NCBI GenBank assembly: GCA_017963875.1
Contig: JAGCTA010000380.1
Coordinates: 1-6,291 of the forward strand
From: Victivallales bacterium
Lineage (GTDB): Bacteria > Verrucomicrobiota > Lentisphaeria > Oligosphaerales > Oligosphaeraceae
Length of the DNA stretch: 6,291 nt
Direction of reading: 5' to 3'
Below, in pieces: positions 1 to 5,898 of this stretch. The notes under the pieces are model-generated. The model had not been told where the DNA came from. It was given only the letters and a program-made list of their open reading frames with translations, and made no database searches. The position numbers and the translations under genes were made by a program. Position 1 is the stretch's first letter. Each line of letters starts with the position of its first letter.

Positions 1-2960
1 AGCAGGATGATGTCATGTCTGGATTCATCGGCGTTGACAACCCACGGCTGTTCAACGCCGACCACGTCATAGTCAAAACTGCGTCGTCCCTTGTTTTCGG
101 GACGTTGCTCAGGTACAGAAGCGAGATGCTGAAGCGTGAAAGAGATGCGCAGAATGACGAGGTCTGGGTGTTGCAGGATATGCTTCGGACGGCGCGTTGG
201 AGCATAGAGTTCGGTGACGATGGTCTGGTTTCTGGCGCGGAATGGTCGCAGGATTTTCGCAAACTGCTTGGATTCGAAAGTATTGATGATTTTCCGAATA
301 CATTGGAAGCGTGGTCGCAGCGTGTGCATCCAGACGATATTCAGTGGGTGCTGGATGCCTTTTATGCGGCATCCAAAGACCGTTTGGGGCATGTCAGATT
401 CAATGTTGAATATCGCATCAGGCATAAAAATGGCTTGTATCGCTGGTTGCATGCTGTAGCAAAGTTCAGGCATGACGAGAATGGCCATGTCGTCTGGGCG
501 ATTGGCGTCTCCAATGATGTTTCGGATGCGCACGAATTGGCAAGCCTTCAAGCGAAAGAGAAGGAGAACATCAACCGTGTGATGAGCCTGACGGATGACT
601 TTGAATCCATTTATGATGTAAATGTAGATACAGGCGAATACGTTGTCTCCAACAAAAGTGGTGTGTTCACTGAGGACCTGTTGGAGAATCTTGAATTCGG
701 GCCTGATTATTTTGAAAGCGCCGCCCGAAACATCAGAGTCGCTACGTACGAGAAAGACAAGGCGATGTTCCAGGAGAGCCTTTCCAAGGAGAATATACTG
801 AAGGTGCTGGACGCCAATCAGTTCTTCTATATCGACTATCGGCTTCTGATCGATGGCAAGCCCGTATGGTATCGCATGAAAATCGTGAAGGTCGGTAATT
901 GGGGCAAGGAGCATCGTGTTTTAATCGGCGTTTTCAACAATGACAGAAACAAGCGTCAGGACGACGAGCGCCAGGCCTATTCTGAAATGGCGATGGCCCT
1001 GAGCGCCAGTTATGAATGCATTTACTATGTGAATCTGCTTGACGACAGTTATATTGAATTCAACAAGAAAGGCGATTTCAAAAAACTGGATATGGAAATC
1101 ACAGGAAAGGATTTCTTCCATTCGACAATGCGCAATCTAAAGGATGTTGCGTATGAGGAAGATCTGGAGATGGTGTCTGAATTCATCAACAAAGAAAACA
1201 TTGTCAAGGCTGTTGAAGAAGGTGAGACGCTGTCGCGCGAATATAGGATAAAATTTGGCGACAATTTCATTCATTATCGGATGAAAGTCGCGAAGTCGAA
1301 ATCAAGCAAGCATCATCTGGTTGTTGCTGTCGAGAATGTCGAGGAGGAAGTCCGCAGGCGCGATGTCCAGCAGAAACAACTGGAGGAGGCGTTGCAGATG
1401 GCGCAAGCGGCCAACCGCGCCAAAACAGCGTTCCTGAACAACATGTCGCATGATATTCGGACGCCGATGAACGCGATTATCGGTTTTTCTGGCCTGGCTG
1501 CCTCCCATATTGACAACAGGGAGCAGGTGTTGGACTACCTTAGGAAAATTGGGCAGTCTTCGGATCATCTGCTGTCGCTTATCAATGAGGTATTGGACAT
1601 GAGCCGCATTGAGTCTGGCAAGATGATGCTCAACGAGAAGGACGAGAACCTGTCTGAGATTCTCCATACGCTAAGGGATATTATCCAGGCAGATATCAAT
1701 GCCAAACAACTGGAACTATTCATTGATACAGTCGATGTCACCCATGAAAATGTCATCTGTGACAAACTCCGCCTGAACCAGGTCCTTCTGAATATCACGT
1801 CCAACGCCATAAAATATACGCGCCCAGGCGGGACCATTACCATCCGAATGATGCAGAAGAAGGTGACTCCAAATGGATATGCGACTTACGAATTCCATAT
1901 CAAGGACACGGGCATAGGGATGAGCCAGGAATATGTCAGGACGATTTTCGAGCCTTTTACGCGCGAATCAACTTCGACCGTGTCTGGCATCCAAGGCACT
2001 GGGCTGGGAATGGCCATTTCAAAGAACATTGTCGATATGATGGGCGGCAAGATTGATGTCACCACGAAAAAGGACGAGGGGACGGAGTTTGTTTTGACAA
2101 TTGATTTCAAACTTGGTAGCAACAAGCAAGGCGAACCAACACGCATTCCGCAGTTCGAGGGGCTGCGCGGGCTTGTGGTTGACGATGACAGTTCGACGTG
2201 CCTCAGCATTTCAAGAATGCTCAGGGATGCGGGCATGCGCTCAGAATGGTGCGTCTCTGGCAAGGAGGCAATTCTTCGAACGACCGAGGCAATGCAAATC
2301 GGCGATTTGTACAAAGTCTATATCATTGACTGGATGATGCCTGACATGAACGGCATTGAAACGACGCGGCGAATTCGCCGTGTCGTGGGTGACAATATTC
2401 CAATCATTATCCTGACGGCATACGACTGGTCTGACATTGAAAACGAGGCGCGCGAGGCGGGTGTCTCTGGGTTTGTCTCCAAACCGATGTTTCCCTCTGA
2501 CTTGCACAAGGCTCTGCTGCAGTTCTGCGACGGGGAAAAGGAGGAAGAGGCTAAGGCTGAACCAGATATGGAATTCTATGGGAAGAAAATCCTATTGGTT
2601 GACGACAATGAGTTGAATTGTGAGATTGCTAAGGAACTTCTTGAGGACAATGGATTTGTCGTTGATACAGCCGCCGATGGCACTCTCGCCGTAGAGAAGA
2701 TGAAATCCGCACGGTCGGATGACTATGATATGATTCTGATGGATATCCAGATGCCCATCATGAACGGCTACGATGCCACAAGGGCCATTCGTGCAATTGA
2801 CAGTGAGATTTGCAAAGGCATTCCAATTATCGCCATGACCGCCAATGCGTTTGCGGAAGACAAGGAGGAGGCATTGAAGGCTGGCATGAATGACCATATC
2901 GCCAAGCCAATCAAGGTCAAAATCCTCATTGAAACGCTGAGAAGGTATTTGAACCGCTAA
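1..2960 (+). CDS. Hybrid sensor histidine kinase with GAF tail, PAS modules and two receiver domains (5' partial)
   Basis: This is a signal-sensing kinase that should autophosphorylate on His and pass phosphate to its own receiver domains. Residues are numbered from the ATG at base 15. Residues 1-40 (GFIGVDNPR motif) look like the end of a GAF domain, and the frame stays open to the window edge (Q-D-D-V before that Met), so the gene very likely starts upstream. A PAS_3-type domain spans about 60-172. Two related PAS-like modules follow at about 195-309 and 332-441, then a short coiled coil. HisKA carries the phosphoacceptor His479 in MSHDIRTPMN. The HATPase has an N-box around N593/N597, a G1 box DTGIGM (631-636) and a G2 box GTGLG (661-665). 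Receiver 1 has D723/D724, phosphoacceptor D772, T801 and K823. Receiver 2 has D863/D864, D910, T942 and K964. All catalytic residues are intact. No membrane segment is visible, so the visible part is probably cytosolic. There is no HPt domain, so any onward relay needs a partner elsewhere. The signal and target are unknown. Confidence 0.95.
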   Translation, partial: QDDVMSGFIGVDNPRLFNADHVIVKTASSLVFGTLLRYRSEMLKRERDAQNDEVWVLQDMLRTARWSIEFGDDGLVSGAEWSQDFRKLLGFESIDDFPNTLEAWSQRVHPDDIQWVLDAFYAASKDRLGHVRFNVEYRIRHKNGLYRWLHAVAKFRHDENGHVVWAIGVSNDVSDAHELASLQAKEKENINRVMSLTDDFESIYDVNVDTGEYVVSNKSGVFTEDLLENLEFGPDYFESAARNIRVATYEKDKAMFQESLSKENILKVLDANQFFYIDYRLLIDGKPVWYRMKIVKVGNWGKEHRVLIGVFNNDRNKRQDDERQAYSEMAMALSASYECIYYVNLLDDSYIEFNKKGDFKKLDMEITGKDFFHSTMRNLKDVAYEEDLEMVSEFINKENIVKAVEEGETLSREYRIKFGDNFIHYRMKVAKSKSSKHHLVVAVENVEEEVRRRDVQQKQLEEALQMAQAANRAKTAFLNNMSHDIRTPMNAIIGFSGLAASHIDNREQVLDYLRKIGQSSDHLLSLINEVLDMSRIESGKMMLNEKDENLSEILHTLRDIIQADINAKQLELFIDTVDVTHENVICDKLRLNQVLLNITSNAIKYTRPGGTITIRMMQKKVTPNGYATYEFHIKDTGIGMSQEYVRTIFEPFTRESTSTVSGIQGTGLGMAISKNIVDMMGGKIDVTTKKDEGTEFVLTIDFKLGSNKQGEPTRIPQFEGLRGLVVDDDSSTCLSISRMLRDAGMRSEWCVSGKEAILRTTEAMQIGDLYKVYIIDWMMPDMNGIETTRRIRRVVGDNIPIIILTAYDWSDIENEAREAGVSGFVSKPMFPSDLHKALLQFCDGEKEEEAKAEPDMEFYGKKILLVDDNELNCEIAKELLEDNGFVVDTAADGTLAVEKMKSARSDDYDMILMDIQMPIMNGYDATRAIRAIDSEICKGIPIIAMTANAFAEDKEEALKAGMNDHIAKPIKVKILIETLRRYLNR

Positions 2961-2965
2961 CGGTT
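2952..2965. repeat. Small inverted repeat over the kinase stop codon, in the convergent gap
   Basis: AACCG, a four-base loop CTAA and CGGTT form a perfect 5-bp stem. The loop includes the TAA stop codon of the kinase. The gap to the stop codon of the minus-strand operon is only 34 bases (2961-2994), so any shared terminator would have to lie here. The stem is short and has no T-run on either strand, so it is not a canonical intrinsic terminator. No better hairpin is apparent in the gap. It could also be chance. Confidence 0.25.
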
Positions 2966-2994
2966 GGGCGTGGAATGTTGTTGGGTGAGAGTCT

Positions 2995-3519
2995 CTAATC
3001 CAGCAGTTCCAGAATGACTGGGTTCGCGGTGATTCGGTCGATCTGAAGGGCAAAATTGCGCCCGCAGACGGTAAACGTCAGTTCCCTGGCGGCGGCTTGG
3101 CCGTCGGGGAAGAAAGTGAATACGATATTGCCGTCATTGTCATAGTTGTCGTCGCTGGGTGTCCATTCGATGGCGTCGGGCAGGCTGTAGGAGTCCTTGA
3201 CTCGAATAAAGGAAGCCTTGTTGTCAATGACATCGGAAGTCTGGTGGACAGGGGGAGTCCAGTGCCGTTCCAATGAGTCGTCGCTGCTGGCGACAAGAAA
3301 AGAATGCGCTTCCGTGTCCAGCGTCAGTGTCAGTGCCTGATTGGTGCAACGGGAGCGCATGGCCGTGTCATTGACCACGCCACGGATAGCGGTGAGGGAG
3401 TTTTCCACCGTCATCCTGTCGGATTCCCTCATAATTTTGGGCGTTGCGACGGCGAGCACGAGGCCGACGACCACAAGAACGATGAGGATTTCAATAAGTG
3501 TAAAGTTATGTTTCAGCAC
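2995..3519 (-). CDS. Minor pseudopilin, GspH/FimT-like (type II secretion)
   Basis: This 174-residue prepilin-like protein should insert in the inner membrane, be cut by the prepilin peptidase and join the T2S pseudopilus. The N-terminus MLKHN is followed by FTLIEILIV, with the conserved Glu+5 at residue 10, and then a hydrophobic helix to about residue 26. Further on lie the pattern IVFTFFPDG (132-140) and a beta-rich tail ending ...FALQIDRITANPVILELLD, as in the GspH/FimT family. The start is a GTG at 3519, since the frame has no ATG near the signature. The frame stays open upstream to an ATG at 3702, but that would place about 61 unrelated residues before the pilin signature, all inside gspG. 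The GTG lies 10 bases after the gspG stop codon, so translation is probably coupled. The residue before the cleavage site is Asn rather than Gly. It could instead be another minor pseudopilin (GspI/J type), but the PDG motif favours GspH. Confidence 0.85.
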   Translation of the reverse strand: MLKHNFTLIEILIVLVVVGLVLAVATPKIMRESDRMTVENSLTAIRGVVNDTAMRSRCTNQALTLTLDTEAHSFLVASSDDSLERHWTPPVHQTSDVIDNKASFIRVKDSYSLPDAIEWTPSDDNYDNDGNIVFTFFPDGQAAARELTFTVCGRNFALQIDRITANPVILELLD

Positions 3520-3529
3520 GTTTAAAAAA

Positions 3530-3952
3530 TCATTCCTCGTCCCCGAAGCAGGAGAGGTCTTTGTTGAAGTCCTCGCCGCCCTGGACTTTGTCGGCGCCAT
3601 ACGAGATGATGTCGAAGTTCGTGTCGCCGCCAGTGGTGTAGATGAAATCCTGTCCCCATCCGTCTTTGGGGAGTGAACGGTCATCGAGATAACCACGACC
3701 ATTTTTGGAATTTTTTGCGAGAAGGTCTGAGAGTTGCGTGGGATACTCGTTGTTGTCCATGTAATATGACTGAACGGCTCCTTTCAGGACATTGAGGTTG
3801 GCTCTGGTGGTTTCCACCTTTGCCTTTTCGAGATTGTCCATGATTTTGGGCACTGCCAAAGAGGCAATCATGCCGATGATGACGATGACGATCATGATTT
3901 CAATCAATGTGAAGGGATGACGGCGTTCGAGTTTTTTCCGAGCGTTTTTCAT
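3530..3952 (-). CDS. gspG: Major pseudopilin GspG (type II secretion)
   Basis: This 140-residue major pseudopilin polymerises into the T2S pseudopilus that pushes substrates through the outer-membrane secretin. A basic leader (KNARKKLERRHP) precedes the signature FTLIEIMIVIVIIGMIASLAVPKI, split here as FTLIEIMIV (14-22) plus a hydrophobic helix to about residue 36. Glu18 is the conserved Glu+5. The C-terminal half shows typical GspG features: PKDGWGQDFIY (95-105), then FDIISYGADK (113-122) and GGEDFNKDLS (125-134), which match the family's calcium-binding loop. The length is normal. The residue before the cleavage site is Pro13, where Gly is usual. The ATG at 3952 is the only sensible start, although no good Shine-Dalgarno sequence precedes it. 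The gene sits 47 bases downstream of gspF and 10 bases upstream of the GspH-like gene. A type IV pilin is less likely because of the calcium-loop motif. Confidence 0.92.
   Translation of the reverse strand: MKNARKKLERRHPFTLIEIMIVIVIIGMIASLAVPKIMDNLEKAKVETTRANLNVLKGAVQSYYMDNNEYPTQLSDLLAKNSKNGRGYLDDRSLPKDGWGQDFIYTTGGDTNFDIISYGADKVQGGEDFNKDLSCFGDEE
3533..3538 (-). promoter_or_regulatory. Probable ribosome binding site for the GspH-like gene
   Basis: GAGGAA on the minus strand lies inside the last codons of gspG, 13 bases before the GTG at 3519. It is the only purine-rich Shine-Dalgarno match nearby and supports the GTG as start. The spacing is longer than usual, so initiation may rely partly on ribosomes terminating at the gspG stop (3530-3532). 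Confidence 0.4.
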
Positions 3953-3999
3953 GGGTGGTTTCTTGTGTTGGATGTTGGGGTTGCTATGATTGTGTATGT

Positions 4000-5199
4000 T
4001 TATTTTGCGCCGCCCTGCATATCCATGATTGCCATGAACATGATGGTGACGATGGTGCCGATTCCAAGTCCGAGTGCTACGATGACAATGGGTTCAAACA
4101 GGCTCAGCAGACGTTTGACGAGCGTCCGCAGGTCGGTTTCATATCTGTCGGCGACGCGTTCCAGCATGGTTTCGACCGAGCCAGTTTCCTCGCCGACGGA
4201 CAGCATTTTCAGCATGAGATTCGGGATATAGGGGCTTTTTGACAATGATGTAGATAGTTTTTGTCCTTGCCGAAGTTCCCCTGCCAGCCCGCCAATGGAT
4301 TGCGAGATGATTTTGTTCTGGATAACGCGATTGGCGATGGCGACAGTGTTGAGAAGATGGACGCCGTTACGCATGAGAATCGCCATTGTTCTGCAGAGGC
4401 GTGCGATGTTGGAGAACAACACCAGTTTCTTGACGACTGGGATGGAAAGTACGAGGGCATCGTATTTGAGCCGTATCCAACTGTCTTCCTTCCGAATGCC
4501 TCGGATGGCGATGACAACAAGCACGATGAACACCAGCGACAGCCACCAGTAACTGCTCAGCAGGCCTGACAACGCAAGAAGAAAATCCGTCGCGGCGGAT
4601 TTGATGCCAGCCCCTGCCAGCGCGGTGGCGAACTTCGGGATGATGACTCCTAGGACGACGCAGAGCATGATGATTCCTGTCAGGCAGATGAATGCAGGGT
4701 AGATGGATGAAGAAATGATGAAACTTTTCAACTCTTTGCTTTCCAATAGGAAACGCCGTAATTCTCCCATGACCTGTGCCAGCGCGCCTGCTTCTTCGCC
4801 CGCTTCCACGACTCCTGCGTACAACTGCGGGAACGTCCGCCCCCGTTCACGGATGAGTTCAGAAAGTTTTCGCCCTTCGTGCAGGCCTCGGCGGAGGTCA
4901 TTGGCCGTCTGCTGAAGCACAGGGTCCTCGTTGTCCTCGCCGATGATTCCCAATGAACGCTCAAGGGGAATGTTCGCTTCAAGGAGAGGAACCAGACGGT
5001 CTGTGAATTCGACGACGTCGAGTTTTTTTCCAAACACGCCTTGTGTCTGCTGAGTCAGCGTGCCTTCGCCAAGGTATTCCAAGGGGATGAGTCCACGGCG
5101 TTGAATGCGTCTGGACGCATCCGCCTGGGAACTGCCTTCCATCACCAGTTCGCTGATTGTGCCGCTGGCATCACTGACTTTGTATTTGAAAAGGGGCAT
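4000..5199 (-). CDS. gspF: Type II secretion inner-membrane platform protein GspF
   Basis: GspF (PilC/GspF family) is the polytopic inner-membrane protein that couples the GspE ATPase to pseudopilus assembly. The protein has 399 residues, normal for the family. Residues 1-42 form the usual N-terminal segment (MPLFKYKVSD...RRGLIPLEY). Two homologous T2SSF domains follow at about 61-190 and 265-388, each with the hallmark glycine/glutamate motif: GEEAG at 134-138 and GEETG at 336-340. Three membrane helices are visible at about 168-189, 214-233 and 369-391, with P187 in the conserved IIPKF stretch. The ATG at 5199 comes three bases after the stop codon of the upstream gene and lacks a strong Shine-Dalgarno sequence, suggesting translational coupling. 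GspE is not next to it. PilC of a type IV pilus is the closest alternative, but the downstream gspG and GspH-like genes favour T2S. Confidence 0.94.
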   Translation of the reverse strand: MPLFKYKVSDASGTISELVMEGSSQADASRRIQRRGLIPLEYLGEGTLTQQTQGVFGKKLDVVEFTDRLVPLLEANIPLERSLGIIGEDNEDPVLQQTANDLRRGLHEGRKLSELIRERGRTFPQLYAGVVEAGEEAGALAQVMGELRRFLLESKELKSFIISSSIYPAFICLTGIIMLCVVLGVIIPKFATALAGAGIKSAATDFLLALSGLLSSYWWLSLVFIVLVVIAIRGIRKEDSWIRLKYDALVLSIPVVKKLVLFSNIARLCRTMAILMRNGVHLLNTVAIANRVIQNKIISQSIGGLAGELRQGQKLSTSLSKSPYIPNLMLKMLSVGEETGSVETMLERVADRYETDLRTLVKRLLSLFEPIVIVALGLGIGTIVTIMFMAIMDMQGGAK

Positions 5200-5202
5200 C
5201 GG

Positions 5203-5652
5203 TTATTCTTTGGGGGGCTGGTTGGGCTGCTGGCCATTTGATGGCGGCGCAGGCGGCGTGTTCTGAACGACGGTCAACGGGCGCATCATGATGGGGACTC
5301 CATCAATCAGCACCTTCAACCAATATTGGTCTGGGAATGGAAAACGGACGGCCTTGAGTTGAAACACCAGGTCCAGCACTTGGTTGGGAGATTCAAAATG
5401 AATCGTTCGCGACAAGTTGAAAACAGGTGCATCAATGCTGGCGTGATGACATGTTATGGAACAGGGATAATCCCCGTTGCCGCCTGTCAGCGAGACAAGA
5501 AGAGACATGGACTGCGTTAAACATGGCAGCCGTGCGGCGTGTATCTGACCAAAAAGCCCGATGAGGGACTTCTTGTTTGTGAATTTGTCCTCGATTATCG
5601 TATCGCAGACGATGAGGGCAACGCCAATTGGTACTTCTGCATAATTGGCCAT
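5203..5652 (-). CDS. Conserved hypothetical protein, DUF6941-like, first gene of the T2S operon
   Basis: This 149-residue protein has no assigned function. From the pattern I recall for DUF6941 it looks like a member: an early stretch ALIVCDTIIED (12-22), then KKSLIGLFGQI (27-37), a Pro-containing strand, LLVSLTGGNG, and a final strand pair FPFPDQYWLKVLIDG (104-118). The identification is from memory and is moderate. No signal peptide or membrane segment is visible, so it is probably cytosolic. The last 17 residues are rich in Pro, Gln and Asn (NTPPAPPSNGQQPNQPPKE) and look disordered. Two adjacent ATG codons, at 5655 and 5652, could start it. I chose 5652 because GGAG lies 7 bases before it, against 4 for 5655. 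Its stop codon is three bases before the gspF start, so the two are almost certainly co-transcribed. Whether it takes part in secretion is unknown. Confidence 0.8.
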   Translation of the reverse strand: MANYAEVPIGVALIVCDTIIEDKFTNKKSLIGLFGQIHAARLPCLTQSMSLLVSLTGGNGDYPCSITCHHASIDAPVFNLSRTIHFESPNQVLDLVFQLKAVRFPFPDQYWLKVLIDGVPIMMRPLTVVQNTPPAPPSNGQQPNQPPKE

Positions 5653-5659
5653 CATGGAA

Positions 5660-5663
5660 CTCC
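5660..5663 (-). promoter_or_regulatory. Ribosome binding site for the first gene of the T2S operon
   Basis: GGAG on the minus strand lies 7 bases before the ATG at 5652 and 4 bases before the ATG at 5655. The spacing favours the second ATG. It is the clearest Shine-Dalgarno match in the operon. Confidence 0.6.
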
Positions 5664-5701
5664 ATAGTCTATCTTGAAGCCAACTGGATTCAGGACTGTG
5701 C

Positions 5702-5714
5702 GATGTGAGACATC
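5702..5714. repeat. 13-bp palindrome (GATGT-GAG-ACATC) near the operon start
   Basis: Two perfect 5-bp arms flank a 3-bp centre. The palindrome overlaps the candidate -10 box of the minus-strand promoter (5712-5717) and its expected transcription start. That placement would suit an operator for a dimeric repressor, but arms this short can arise by chance and I recognise no specific regulator. Confidence 0.3.
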
Positions 5715-5738
5715 ATATAGTAGAAAAACGTTAAACAA
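5712..5738 (-). promoter_or_regulatory. Candidate sigma-70 promoter for the T2S operon
   Basis: Read on the minus strand, TATGAT (5712-5717) matches the -10 consensus at five of six positions. TTGTTT (5733-5738) is a weak -35 box, and the spacer is 15 bases, shorter than ideal. Transcription would begin near 5705 and leave a leader of about 50 bases. The surrounding AT-rich DNA supports a promoter in this gap, but the exact boxes are uncertain. Confidence 0.35.
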
Positions 5739-5783
5739 CCCTTTTTATTGTATTCATTCTAAATATAAAATCAAGTGTTTTGT

Positions 5784-5811
5784 TTGCAACTTAGGCAAAA
5801 ACTATTAAATT
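5784..5811 (+). promoter_or_regulatory. Candidate promoter for the sulfate-binding protein gene
   Basis: TTGCAA (5784-5789) and TAAATT (5806-5811), separated by 16 bases, each match the sigma-70 consensus at four of six positions. They lie within the AT-rich part of the divergent gap and would give a leader of about 80 bases. This leader contains runs of T (5853-5858 and later) and a repeated GCTGATTT at 5848-5855 and 5877-5884. I see no riboswitch or known sulfur-regulator site. Confidence 0.25.
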
Positions 5812-5886
5812 TTAACACTGAATCAATCCATGAAGTACTGTCCTACGGCTGATTTTTTCTTTGTTTTTCTGCAATCGCTGATTTAT

Positions 5887-5890
5887 GAGG
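5887..5890 (+). promoter_or_regulatory. Ribosome binding site for the sulfate-binding protein gene
   Basis: GAGG lies 8 bases before the ATG at 5899. This decides the start over the in-frame ATG at 5830, which has no Shine-Dalgarno match and would put 23 extra residues before an otherwise compact lipoprotein signal peptide. Confidence 0.65.
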
Positions 5891-5898
5891 CTGTTTCA

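Noticed and set aside
1886..2314. A 142-codon minus-strand open frame opposite the kinase.
   Set aside because: It is a shadow of the HATPase and first receiver, with low-complexity Ser/Pro-rich composition and no motif.
2952..2965. An intrinsic terminator between the converging kinase and T2S operon.
   Set aside because: The 5-bp stem has no T-run on either strand. It is listed only as an inverted repeat.
2592..3053. A 153-codon minus-strand open frame opposite the end of the kinase.
   Set aside because: It is the complement of the second receiver domain, whose motifs are intact, and it overlaps the end of the GspH-like gene. It shows no family signature.
3520..3702. A 61-residue N-terminal extension of the GspH-like protein from an ATG at 3702.
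   Set aside because: It lies wholly within gspG in another frame, is Ser/Thr/Arg-rich with no recognisable motif, and would place the pilin signature deep inside the protein, which prepilin processing does not allow.
4261..4569. Overlapping plus-strand open frames opposite gspF.
   Set aside because: They mirror the well-conserved second half of GspF and contain no recognisable domain.
5848..5884. A riboswitch or attenuator in the sulfate-binding gene leader, suggested by the T-runs and the repeated GCTGATTT.
   Set aside because: No stable hairpin precedes the T-runs and none of the conserved SAM-riboswitch sequence is present. An 8-base direct repeat in AT-rich DNA is weak evidence.
5830..5898. 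An in-frame upstream ATG for the sulfate-binding protein, adding 23 residues.
   Set aside because: It has no ribosome binding site. The ATG at 5899 has GAGG at 8 bases and gives a normal 19-residue lipoprotein signal peptide.
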